Assembly (NCBI GenBank): GCA_029207755.1
Contig: JARCOQ010000002.1
Span: 42,177,744-42,241,743, forward strand
Source: Chamaea fasciata
Lineage: Eukaryota; Chordata; Aves; Passeriformes; Sylviidae
Reading direction: 5' to 3'
Length of the DNA stretch: 64,000 nucleotides
The position numbers and the translations under genes are program-made. Shown piece by piece: positions 42,001-46,939 of the stretch. The notes beneath the pieces are model-generated. The model was not told where the DNA came from and did no database searches. It saw nothing but the letters and a program-made list of their open reading frames with translations. The number at the start of each line of letters is the position of its first letter. Position 1 is the first letter of the stretch.

Positions 42001-45000
42001 AAATTTGTAAACCAAAATAGCAGTGTCATGAACTGTCATGCTCATCAAAACAAGACGCTATTTCTGAAGCTTTATGACAATTTGCTTGTCAACATTTAAT
42101 TATTTGACTACTGATCATTATCATAAACATTATCAGCTGCTGGGTTTTAGACAAAGTACACAAATAAAAGGATATGCTTCCAAGATTTAAAAGAGAAATC
42201 TTGATCAATGAATTGTGTGGCATTTTGGTTCATCAAAACAAGTGCAAATTCACTGTTTCATAACAAAAAGCTCCGTAAGGTGAGTTGGCTGAACATCTCA
42301 TCTTTCCAGAAACAGATCTGCTAAAGTACAGTTATTTCTGCAAATTTCTCAGATTACCAGAAGCAGAGACAACACAGCTTTCCAATTCTCTTTCCCAAAG
42401 TAAACGGCTTCTAGGATTACAACCACCAAATAACTGTCTTGACTATGTCAGCCAGCTGTGGTAAATTCCTGCTAATCACTTGCTGCCTTTCTAAGCAAGA
42501 CAATCAAAACTCATTGAGAAAAACCATCTTGCAATAGTTTTTTCCTAGTTCTGTTCATAGAATCACAGAATACCCTGAGTTGGAAGGGACCCACAAGGAT
42601 CACTGAGTCCAACTGCTGGCCCTGCACAGGACACTCCAAGAGTCACACCATGTGCCTGAGAACACTGTCCAAACATTTCTTGAACTCTGTCAGGCTGGTG
42701 CTGTGACCACTTTCTTGGGGAGCCTGTTCCAGTGCCCAACCACCCTCTGGGTGAAGAATCTTTTCCTAATATCCAACCTAAACCTCCCTTGACTCAACTT
42801 CAGGCCATTCTCTCAGGTCCCGTCACTGCCACAACAGAGAACAGATCAGTGCCTGCCCCTCCTCTTCCCCTCACAAGGAAGCTGCAGACCATGATGAGGT
42901 CTCCCCTCAGTCTCATCTTCTCCACACTGAACCAGCCCAGTGACCACTGCCACGCCTCATACTCCTGCAACCTCTAAGCCCTTCACTGTATTTGTTGCGC
43001 ACCTTTGGACACTCTCCAATAGTTCAATGTTTTTCTTGTATCATGGCATCCAGAACTGCCCCCAGCACTGGAGCTGAGGCTGCACCAGCTCAGAGCAGAG
43101 GGGACAATCCCTCCCTCGACCACCTGGCTGTTCTACTGCAGCAGACCAGCCTCAATCAAAGCAAACCAGAGAAAAGTCAATACACTGAGGACATTAATCT
43201 GTTCTCACACAGGCAGCAACAAGACCATTTCTGAAAAGGAGACAGCACAGTATTGACACGGCACTTATGACATCCTCATGCCTTCACATCATAAAATACT
43301 AAACTGACTTTTCACAGAAATAACAAAGTAGCTACAGGAGAAGTCTTACAAATGTTGCCCTTTTACATAGCTATATTAGGTTACTGGGTCCATAAATGGG
43401 AAAAGGAAACATGAAATGAGGGTTTTTAAAAAAAAAAAAAAGTTTAATTCCTAAATTTCTCTATCAGCCAAATTAATAATAAAGGAATCTCTACAGCTTC
43501 CTTTGGTCCACATGGACTTGTACAGGATAAAATGCTTATGATACACTTTTGCTAACACATTCTAAAACTTTGGTACAAAAAATGGGGTCGGGGGGAAACT
43601 CCCAACCTTCCCAACCTCTCCTTACTTCAACTTTTCATTCTTACTGCAAGGAAAAGAAATACTTCAAGGACATTCCTAAGATGATGAACACAGCAATTCC
43701 ACAAGCACCGGCAAAGAAAACCCTTTGATCATTAATGTATGTTTCAGTATTACCCAATGCACCCAGGAGAACTCTTGAAAACCAGAGAACCTGACTTAGC
43801 TTTAGGTTGCTTGGAACTGAAAACACAACAAAGTGGAAATATAACACAGACTCTACAGTGTGACTTGCAGTAAGAAGCTGAAAAGCCACATCAGGGAAGT
43901 TTCTCATCAGGCATAGAGGGACCAAGCATCTCTAATGGTTAACTTCTGTAGAAAACAACACCATTGTCTCCCACACTCCACAAAAAAATCAGAATGTCTA
44001 GGATTTCACAAATTATACTCCATTCTGTTTCCCTATATTGGATTTCTCCATGCTCTGACATGCCCACACTTGAGAATCTAAGCTACATCCCAACTAAAAA
44101 ATGTCCAGCAATGCCTACGGAAGCTGAAGTGTATACAGGCCTAAGTCCAAAGTGAGCCATCTCCAAAATATTCCTGCATCCTCCAGCAATATGAGACTCA
44201 ACAACTTTTTAATCAATAGCTTTCAACCTTTATTTTAGATTTTAAGCCATTCTTGTCTGGATGGAAGTGCAGTGCTGGTATTTGCAACATGCTAAACAAG
44301 ATACCCCACATCATCTGAAAGTTCACTTCTTTTGTCTGCTTGAAGCTGGCTACTGGTAAAATCCTTAATACAACCTAGTCCTTAACCTGAAAGAACCAGC
44401 AGACAGCACTTCTGTATTTCCTTCTCCATATCATTTAACAATTTTACAGAACTCTCTTGTATTAACTTTATTTTCAGCCAATCTCACAACCTCTTTCTCT
44501 TTTCATACTCTTTCTCTTACACTTCTCGTGTTATCCCCCCCTTAAACCCCAAAACAAGCCATGTCACCGAAGTGATGTGCCATTTGTCATGTCAGCATTC
44601 ACTCTACCTACAAGTCTCAACAAGAATCGCCACAAATACCAAAAGCAGCACATAGGCAGGTTTTGAACATGCACCAGGATTAGCACGGGTCTCCAAGACA
44701 CAGCAGCTCTACCAAAGCACCTCTGAGTAACTGATCCCACAAAATCAGGCTCCCACTTCTTAACACACGCACATAACTTCAAGTTATCACCACTCCATGA
44801 CCAGAATGTTGCAGTGGAGGGACACAAGCTCTTTAGGAAAGCCGGGCCACAGGACAAGGAGAGGGAGCCGCCTTTTGTGTCTCATTTAAGGAAAGGCTGA
44901 GAGCTGCGCCTGTTCAGCCTAGAGAAGGACGGGGAGTGAGGGTATATCAATGTATAAAAAAACCTGAAGACAGAATGTAAAGAAGACCGACTCCGGCTCT

Positions 45001-45380
45001 TTCCGAAGGTGTAAGCACAGAAATACATAATAAGTGAAACACCAAGAGGATCAATACCACAACTGGTAAAACGCACGAAATCGGGCGGGTGTCACTCAGA
45101 AATTCCAGACTGTGTCCCCCACAGCGGGTGCGGCCGCCCGGCTCCCCTGGGCACACCGGGAGGCACACCGGGGCTCTCCCCACGGCGTCCCCTCCTCCAG
45201 GGCAGCTCCACGAGCGCACCCACCCCGCGCAGCACCCAGCGCCAGGCCTGGGGAACAGGGGGTGCTGAGTGGCCCCGGGGCAAGGCTGGGCCGGGCCGGT
45301 GACCCCACCTGCGCCAGCAGCGCCTCCGCCTCCCGCTCCCGCTGCTCCCGGCTCCGCTGGCTGCCCGGCCCGGACGCCAT
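1..45380 (-). CDS. CWF19L2: CWF19L2, CWF19-like protein 2 (spliceosome/lariat-turnover factor), N-terminal 640 codons, 3' part outside window
   Basis: Twelve coding exons on the minus strand join in frame to 640 codons (72+111+120+108+120+94+116+731+94+90+126+138 = 1,920 nt) with GT-AG introns throughout. The product resembles vertebrate CWF19L2. Visible in order are a charged N-terminus (residues 1-61), a lysine-rich nuclear-localisation-like tract (about 66-93), a conserved [18 protein letters not shown] block (about 182-199), GLSWLRKSY (about 215-223), a long Ser/Lys/Glu-rich low-complexity part (248-490), [15 protein letters not shown] (about 562-576) and the RVRYFQDDD...DLVKNEKM motif (about 603-623). 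Family knowledge: Cwf19/Drn1 proteins are nuclear, bind late or intron-lariat spliceosomes and act with the debranching enzyme. The C-terminal CwfJ domains 1 and 2 that define the family are not in the window and must lie left of position 1. The start codon is the first in-frame ATG in a CpG island. Confidence 0.95.
4193..4226. repeat. 17-bp imperfect tandem duplication
   Basis: TTTGACAAAATATCTAC is followed directly by TTTGGCAAAATACCTAC (15 of 17 bases equal). A small local duplication in an intron with no implied function. Confidence 0.7.
4345..4360. repeat. A16 homopolymer
   Basis: Sixteen consecutive A residues on the plus strand within intron 12. It could be the tail of a retroposed sequence, but nothing upstream is recognisable. 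Confidence 0.9.
5768..5905 (-). CDS. CWF19L2: CWF19L2 coding exon 12 (residues 595-640), last exon visible
   Basis: Acceptor CTTCTAG|ATG at 5,905 and donor TCAAAG|GTAAGG at 5,768. The 46 codons start [20 protein letters not shown] and include [20 protein letters not shown] and MRMASK. This is the very conserved segment immediately before the CwfJ domains. The exon ends in phase 0. The next exon should begin near a FMGK-like sequence, which I did not find between 1 and 5,767. Confidence 0.96.
5906..7180 (-). other. CWF19L2: CWF19L2 intron 11
   Basis: A 1.3-kb AT-rich intron from GTAAGT at 7,180 to CTTCTAG at 5,906. No gene or recognised repeat. Confidence 0.85.
7181..7306 (-). CDS. CWF19L2: CWF19L2 coding exon 11 (residues 553-594)
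   Basis: Acceptor GACACAG|GCT at 7,306 and donor CAGATG|GTAAGT at 7,181. The 42 codons include [17 protein letters not shown], then a Pro/Glu-rich stretch and KGGRRKQQM. Both (V/I)LVRTDxxGRxWPV and GGRRKxQM are conserved in vertebrate CWF19L2. Phase 0 at both ends. Confidence 0.96.
15031..15064. repeat. 17-bp tandem duplication beside CR1
   Basis: ATGCAGAACTGTATAGA is followed by ATGCAGAACTGTATACA (16 of 17 equal), 25 bp before the CR1 3' end at 15,089. Confidence 0.75.
15089..15410 (-). mobile_element. CR1 LINE 3' end
   Basis: The plus strand reads ATAGAATCAGAGAAT, then TGGGTTTGGAAGGGACCTTA, the antisense of the CR1 3' terminus. The typical antisense sequence follows (CAGGTTGCTCAAGGCC, CATCCACAACC, CTGTTCCAGTACCTCACCA). 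It is a 5'-truncated copy lying in the same orientation as CWF19L2. The long open frame across it (14,911-15,414, plus) is a by-product of the repeat. Confidence 0.9.
16443..16493 (+). mobile_element. CR1 3'-end scrap
   Basis: TTGTTGGACTAGATGTTCAT followed by GATAAGTCCCTTCCAAAGGA and ATATTCTA resembles the CR1 terminal sequence 'ttggactagatgatc...gtcccttccaacc...attctat'. About 50 bp, diverged. Confidence 0.6.
19168..19257 (-). CDS. CWF19L2: CWF19L2 coding exon 10 (residues 523-552)
   Basis: Acceptor TTTGAAG|GAT at 19,257 and donor GAGAG|GTAAGT at 19,168. The 30 codons read [20 protein letters not shown] then [10 protein letters not shown], matching the family's (E)LAxQLxxxLExAxxxxET helical segment. 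Phase 0 at both ends. Confidence 0.94.
19258..22091 (-). other. CWF19L2: CWF19L2 intron 9
   Basis: A 2.8-kb AT-rich intron from GTAATG at 22,091 to TTTGAAG at 19,258. It carries a T11 run followed by (CA)6 at 19,615-19,639. Overlapping opposite-strand frames at 20,004-20,699 have no recognisable similarity and biased AT content. No gene supported. Confidence 0.8.
19615..19639. repeat. T11 run plus (CA)6 microsatellite
   Basis: An uninterrupted T11 is followed within two bases by alternating CA. A likely polymorphic microsatellite in intron 9. Confidence 0.9.
22092..22185 (-). CDS. CWF19L2: CWF19L2 coding exon 9 (residues 491-522)
   Basis: Acceptor TTTACAG|ATC at 22,185 and donor GACACG|GTAATG at 22,092. 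After the split Arg codon it reads [20 protein letters not shown] followed by [11 protein letters not shown]. It matches the family's LSxxExNxLGAKIIKAE(M)MG block. 94 nt, entering in phase 2 and leaving in phase 0. Confidence 0.95.
23827..23855. repeat. A-rich low-complexity tract
   Basis: Runs of A broken by single G residues. Simple sequence in intron 8. Confidence 0.9.
24358..24382. repeat. A25 homopolymer
   Basis: Twenty-five consecutive A on the plus strand, directly before the GC-richer repeat-like block of intron 8. Confidence 0.9.
24440..25840. other. Unclassified repeat-like block upstream of an LTR
   Basis: Around 24,480-25,080 base composition rises in GC relative to the intron, and several short frames overlap on both strands. 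From about 25,080 the sequence becomes AT-rich again with TTTTTATATATT and TTTATACATTTATACA motifs. It directly precedes the LTR-like segment at 25,840, so it may be residual provirus-internal sequence or the 5' part of a long LTR. I recognise no gag, pol or env motif, so this is an inference from position and composition only. Confidence 0.3.
25840..26352 (+). mobile_element. Avian endogenous retrovirus LTR (probably solo), boundaries approximate
   Basis: The order of short motifs is that of a widespread avian LTR: GGATTTCTCTGGAGACAATG, CTGAAAACACAGCAGTGTTT, a GAGCAGAGGCTTTGGGAGGG block, CCAAAGGGCTATTCCATGC, a degenerate promoter zone, GTTAAATTGCCTTTATCCAA (a weakened poly(A) region), then GGAGTGAGAATGAGCAAGCA and a GGGGTCAACACACCA end. 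No linked viral genes are visible. It lies antisense to CWF19L2. The family assignment comes from remembered consensus and the 5' edge is not fixed. Confidence 0.6.
27041..27044. repeat. Left target-site duplication (CATG)
   Basis: CATG immediately before the LTR. The matching copy is at 27,498-27,501. Four bases and palindromic, so chance is possible, but the LTR ends support it. Confidence 0.65.
27045..27497 (+). mobile_element. Solo LTR of an endogenous retrovirus, 453 bp, with 4-bp flanking duplication
   Basis: The element begins TGATGCC and ends GGCAACA, which form an imperfect terminal inverted repeat (6 of 7), with TG...CA ends. Both sides are flanked by CATG (27,041-27,044 and 27,498-27,501), as expected for a 4-bp target-site duplication. 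Inside, a TATA-like ATATAAG lies at about 27,320 and AATAAA at 27,432-27,437, followed by the CTGTTTTATTCTCTAGCTCT stretch typical of a U5 region. No viral coding sequence accompanies it. It is antisense to CWF19L2. The 124-codon minus-strand frame across it is incidental. Confidence 0.82.
27498..27501. repeat. Right target-site duplication (CATG)
   Basis: CATG immediately after the LTR's terminal CA, matching the left copy at 27,041-27,044. Confidence 0.65.
28547..29277 (-). CDS. CWF19L2: CWF19L2 coding exon 8 (residues 248-490), large Ser/Lys/Glu-rich exon
   Basis: Acceptor CTTTTAG|TCAGTGGAG at 29,277 and donor CTCTAG|GTATAT at 28,547. At 731 nt it is the largest exon and encodes 243 codons plus two bases. 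It starts [20 protein letters not shown], matching the family's (S)MEIFQSKLEDAEKAAS block, then continues as a low-complexity Ser/Lys/Glu/Arg-rich region with little hydrophobic content, probably disordered. A weakly conserved RHKFL(K/R)PS(E/D)DD-type element (here [12 protein letters not shown]) occurs mid-exon. It ends in phase 2 and is completed by the first base of exon 9 to Arg. Confidence 0.95.
29278..29539 (-). other. CWF19L2: CWF19L2 intron 7 (262 nt)
   Basis: The shortest intron seen in this gene, from GTAAGG at 29,539 to TTTTAG at 29,278. No feature recognised inside. Confidence 0.85.
29540..29655 (-). CDS. CWF19L2: CWF19L2 coding exon 7 (residues 209-247)
   Basis: Acceptor CTTTAG|TTACAG at 29,655 and donor TATGGG|GTAAGG at 29,540. 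With the base carried from exon 6 it reads [20 protein letters not shown], then [19 protein letters not shown]. The [21 protein letters not shown] block is strongly conserved in CWF19L2. It is followed by a likely coiled-coil or helical segment. Ends in phase 0. Confidence 0.96.
29656..30713 (-). other. CWF19L2: CWF19L2 intron 6
   Basis: A 1.06-kb phase-1 intron from GTAAAG at 30,713 to CTTTAG at 29,656. An AT palindromic stretch (TTATATATATTATTAATAAT type) lies at about 30,582-30,612. No supported gene. Confidence 0.85.
30714..30807 (-). CDS. CWF19L2: CWF19L2 coding exon 6 (residues 178-208 plus one base)
   Basis: Acceptor TTTTAG|GCC at 30,807 and donor AAG AAA G|GTAAAG at 30,714. The exon encodes [20 protein letters not shown] and then [29 protein letters not shown] is one of the most conserved blocks of the family. 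It ends in phase 1 and joins exon 7 to form a Val codon. Confidence 0.96.
30808..31943 (-). other. CWF19L2: CWF19L2 intron 5
   Basis: A 1.1-kb intron from GTAGGA at 31,943 to TTTTAG at 30,808. A 96-codon open frame at 30,855-31,145 shows no recognised similarity and is treated as chance. Nothing else seen. Confidence 0.8.
31944..32063 (-). CDS. CWF19L2: CWF19L2 coding exon 5 (residues 138-177)
   Basis: Acceptor TTTAAAG|AGA at 32,063 and donor GAGCAG|GTAGGA at 31,944. The 40 codons start [20 protein letters not shown] and end RQKAQELEQ. The (R/K)xEWM...FMS(L/V)KT motif is characteristic of CWF19L2. Phase 0 at both ends. Confidence 0.95.
32064..33479 (-). other. CWF19L2: CWF19L2 intron 4
   Basis: A 1.4-kb intron from GTGGGC at 33,479 to TTTAAAG at 32,064. 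It contains a short CR1-like fragment at 33,067-33,132. The rest is AT-rich with no supported gene. Confidence 0.85.
33067..33132 (-). mobile_element. CR1 fragment
   Basis: ACAGGACCTCTGGTGTTCAC, then CTGGTCCAAACCCCCACTCA and AGCAAGGTCACCGAG, parallels the antisense CR1 3' region ('gacctctggaggtcatctagtccaaccccctgctcaagcagggtcacc'). Short and diverged, in intron 4. Confidence 0.65.
33480..33587 (-). CDS. CWF19L2: CWF19L2 coding exon 4 (residues 102-137)
   Basis: Acceptor TTTTTAG|GAT at 33,587 and donor CTGCAG|GTGGGC at 33,480. The 36 codons read [20 protein letters not shown] followed by [16 protein letters not shown]. The EWVE and AWKV landmarks match the family region just after the lysine tract. 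Phase 0 at both ends. Confidence 0.93.
33588..34987 (-). other. CWF19L2: CWF19L2 intron 3
   Basis: A 1.4-kb intron from GTAAGTA at 34,987 to TTTTTAG at 33,588. It is AT-rich, with a low-complexity stretch of TAATATTTAAAAATA type at about 33,700-33,760. No supported gene or recognised repeat. Confidence 0.85.
34988..35107 (-). CDS. CWF19L2: CWF19L2 coding exon 3 (residues 62-101), lysine-rich tract
   Basis: Acceptor TGTAG|GAA at 35,107 and donor TCG|GTAAGT at 34,988. The 40 codons begin [20 protein letters not shown] and end in [10 protein letters not shown]. The long lysine run is a strong candidate nuclear localisation signal, and it is followed by an acidic/serine patch. The same [14 protein letters not shown] pattern occurs in the human protein. 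Phase 0 at both ends. Confidence 0.95.
35108..35788 (-). other. CWF19L2: CWF19L2 intron 2
   Basis: A 681-nt intron bounded by GTGATG at 35,788 and TGTAG at 35,108. A purine-rich patch on the plus strand near 35,245-35,290 (GGGTGGAGGG, GGTAGGGGCAGGGAGGG) is the only compositional feature. No coding or RNA feature seen. Confidence 0.85.
35789..35899 (-). CDS. CWF19L2: CWF19L2 coding exon 2 (residues 25-61)
   Basis: Acceptor TTAG|GCC at 35,899 and donor AAAAG|GTGATG at 35,789. The 37 codons begin ANINFEKKE and contain LRGEGTW, the family's conserved FEKEE...LRGEDTW region near the N-terminus. Both ends are phase 0. The residues following Trp are less like the mammalian sequence than the rest. 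Confidence 0.93.
36702..36728. repeat. A/T palindrome
   Basis: A run of 12 A, TAAA, then 11 T: a near-perfect inverted repeat in intron 1 able to form a hairpin or cruciform. Confidence 0.85.
38327..38364. repeat. A-rich low-complexity tract
   Basis: Long A runs with occasional G in intron 1. Simple sequence. Confidence 0.9.
41562..41599. repeat. 19-bp tandem duplication
   Basis: CAGAAATATAAGTAAGTTT is followed by CAGAAATATAAATAAGTAA, an imperfect direct duplication in intron 1. Confidence 0.75.
42557..43140 (-). mobile_element. CR1 LINE 3' portion
   Basis: The plus strand starts ATAGAATCACAGAATACCCT, GAGTTGGAAGGGACCCACAA, the antisense CR1 3' end. It continues through GAGTCCAACTGCTGGCCCTG, CTTGAACTCTGTCAGGCTGG and the CCAGAACTGCCCCCAGCACT stretch. 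About 580 bp, 5'-truncated, in intron 1. It closely resembles the copy at 45,634, so both probably belong to the same subfamily. Confidence 0.92.
44885..45105 (+). mobile_element. CR1 fragment, sense strand
   Basis: AAGGAAAGGCTGAGAGCTGC, GCCTGTTCAGCCTAGAGAAG matches the CR1 sense sequence 'ggctgagggagctggggctgttcagcctggagaag'. It is followed by diverged ATCAATGTATAAAA...CTGAAG and an AGGTGTAAGCACAG...ATTCCA stretch. It stops about 200 bp from the exon 1 donor. The right edge is approximate. Confidence 0.7.
45309..45380 (-). CDS. CWF19L2: CWF19L2 coding exon 1 (residues 1-24, start codon)
   Basis: ATG at 45,380-45,378 begins [20 protein letters not shown], followed by LLAQ. The donor CAG|GTGGGG lies at 45,309/45,308 and the exon ends in phase 0. 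The reading frame stays open upstream but has no further ATG, so this start is the natural one. The +4 base is G but -3 is C, so the Kozak context is moderate. The Arg/Glu-rich composition fits the family N-terminus, which varies between species. Placement rests on phase, position in the CpG island and the join to exon 2. Confidence 0.85.
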
Positions 45381-45384
45381 CCGC
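45374..45384 (-). promoter_or_regulatory. YY1-like motif overlapping the start codon
   Basis: The minus strand reads CGGATGGCGTC across the ATG, containing the ATGGCG core of the YY1 consensus (AANATGGCGNC). YY1 sites commonly lie just downstream of start sites in TATA-less promoters and can coincide with the initiator ATG. Binding is not shown by sequence alone. Confidence 0.4.
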
Positions 45385-45459
45385 GCGGCCCGCCGCAAGC
45401 CGCGCAGCGGCCGTACGGCAGCCCCGCCGCGACACTGTCGTGAACAGCGTCCCGGGCAA

Positions 45460-45468
45460 GGGCGGGGC
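45460..45468 (+). promoter_or_regulatory. GC box (Sp/KLF-type site)
   Basis: GGGCGGGGC about 80 bp upstream of the CWF19L2 ATG, a standard Sp1-family recognition sequence in CpG-island promoters. Confidence 0.5.
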
Positions 45469-45633
45469 GCCTGCGGCTCCTCCCGGCGGAGACAGCGGAG
45501 ACAGCGGGGACAGCCGGGCACGGGGCCGTGGGGCTACGGCGGGGACCTCCCCGGGGGCGGCTCTGGTGCCAAGTCTCTCAGCCCCTCTGCTCCCGCCGGC
45601 GTCCGTCGCGTGGCGCTCGGCTAATGAGAGGGT

Positions 45634-46390
45634 TATAGAATCAGAATATCCTGAGTTGGAAAGGACCCACAAGGATCATGGAGTCCAATTCCTCTACACG
45701 ACCATCCCCAAGAGTCACACCGTGTGCCTGAGAGCATTGACCAAATGCTCCTTGAACTCTGTCAGGCTGGTGCTGTGACCACTGCCCTGGGGTGCCCGTT
45801 CCAGTGCCCAAACACCTTCTGGGTAAAGAGCGTTCCCTCAATATCCAACTTAAACTTCCCCTGACTGAGCTGTACACCAGTTTCCTCGGGTCCTGTCAGT
45901 GTCACCAGAGAGAAGAGATCAGTCTGTCCTTCCCCTCACAAGGCAGCTGCAGACCGTGATGAAGTCTCCCCTCAGTCTCCTCCAGGCTGAACACATCAAG
46001 TGACCTCAGCCATTCCTCCTACGGCTTCTCCAGTCCCTTCACCGTCTTCGTTGCCCTCCTTTGGACACTCTCCAATAGTTCAGTGTCTTTCTCACATCAT
46101 GGCACCCAGAACTGCCCCCAGCACTGGAGGTGAGGCCACCCCAGCTCAGAGCAGAGGGGACAATCCCTCCCTTGCCTGGCTGGGGATGCTGTGCCTGATG
46201 CCCCCCAGGACAGGGTTGGCCTCCTGGCTGCCAGGACACTGCTGGCTCATGTCCAACTTGCCACAGACCAGGACCCTTTGTGCAGCACTGCTCTCCTGCA
46301 TCTCATTCCCCAGGCTGTCTGTACATCCAGGGTTGCCCCATCCCACCCACCCAGCTGGGTTCCCCACACCTTGCTCAGAGCTCACCAGCC
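45634..46390 (-). mobile_element. CR1 LINE 3' portion beside the CWF19L2 promoter
   Basis: The plus strand begins ATAGAATCAGAATATCCTGA, GTTGGAAAGGACCCACAAGG (antisense CR1 3' end). It runs on through CTTGAACTCTGTCAGGCTGG, the AGCCATTCCTCCTACGGCTT segment, CCTTTGGACACTCTCCAATA and CACTGCTGGCTCATGTCCAA. At about 750 bp it is the longest CR1 copy here. Its 3' end lies about 250 bp upstream of the CWF19L2 start codon, in the same transcriptional direction. The overlapping 215-codon plus frame is not a gene. Confidence 0.9.
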
Positions 46391-46589
46391 TCGCAGGTGA
46401 CGGTCACAGCAAATGCCATGTCATGGCACAGCAGCTTATTGGAGCCCTGGGCTGCCTGACCAACAGGACCACGCAGTCCTTCAAGGGGCACCAAGGAAAC
46501 CCCTGCCCAACCATCCAGAAGCCTCTCCAGCCCCTGAGCTGGTCCTGGCAGCTACACACCCCACAGTCAGACAAGGTTTCCTTACCAGT

Positions 46590-46930
46590 TCGACCCCAGG
46601 TTTCCCATAGCAACGTCTCTAGCATCTCAATCCTTAAAATAGTTTAATCACAATACTACAACAAAATAACAATTTGAGGTGAGTGCCTTCAAGGAGGGAC
46701 CCCAAAAGAAGAAACCTTGGGGCTCTTATACCCTCACAAGCACAATCCAAGCAGAGTCATGTCTGAATCCCTTGTCTCCTTCAGTGTCCCTGAGTGTCCA
46801 GGCTCCTGGCTGGCACCACACATCCCTGTGCCCTTTGGCCATTTCACAGTCTCTTGCCTCAGGCTCAGGCCTCTCCCCAGAGCTCAGCCTGCAGCTGCAC
46901 GCCGAGCACTAAATGTAATCCTCAACAATG
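46590..46930 (-). mobile_element. Possible LTR fragment, minus orientation
   Basis: Read on the minus strand, CTTCTTTTGGGGTCCCTCCT, TGAAGGCACTCACCTCAAAT, TTGTTATTTTGTTG and a GATTAAACTATTTTAAGGAT stretch resemble the R/U5 part of avian retroviral LTRs. A GGGGTCGAACTGG string (near 46,590) could be a decayed primer-binding site. No terminal repeats or target duplications could be fixed and no viral gene is visible. Recognition is from general resemblance only. Confidence 0.33.
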
Positions 46931-46939
46931 AGGATACTG

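Larger units (their letters stand above)
35900..45308 (-). other. CWF19L2: CWF19L2 intron 1 (9.4 kb)
   Basis: Donor GTGGGG at 45,308 and acceptor TTAG at 35,900. It holds a CR1 copy at 42,557-43,140, an oppositely oriented CR1 copy at about 44,885-45,105, an A/T palindrome at 36,702-36,728, an A-rich tract at 38,327-38,364, a 19-bp tandem duplication at 41,562-41,599 and an A14 run near 43,428. Short open frames (for example around 39,300-39,600 and 40,400-40,700) show no recognisable protein similarity. I see no exon or RNA gene in it. Confidence 0.85.
45106..45625 (-). promoter_or_regulatory. CWF19L2: CpG island promoter of CWF19L2
   Basis: A sharp rise in GC and CpG density surrounds exon 1 (for example GCGCAGCGGCCGTACGGC, CGCCGCGACACTGTCG). 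A GC box, GGGCGGGGC, sits at 45,460-45,468, about 80 bp upstream of the ATG. No TATA box is seen. This is the expected housekeeping-type promoter for a ubiquitously expressed splicing factor. The transcription start site cannot be read from sequence alone. Confidence 0.85.

Noticed and set aside
45112..45778. Plus-strand frames of 169-170 codons in the CpG island, and a 241-codon minus frame at 44,947-45,672
   Set aside because: GC-rich sequence is poor in stop codons. The frames overlap on both strands, consist of Ala/Pro/Gly/Arg, cross a CR1 edge and begin partly with non-ATG codons. Only exon 1 is supported here.
46000..46647. 215-codon plus-strand open frame
   Set aside because: It lies across antisense CR1 3' sequence and an LTR-like segment, so it is repeat-derived rather than a gene.
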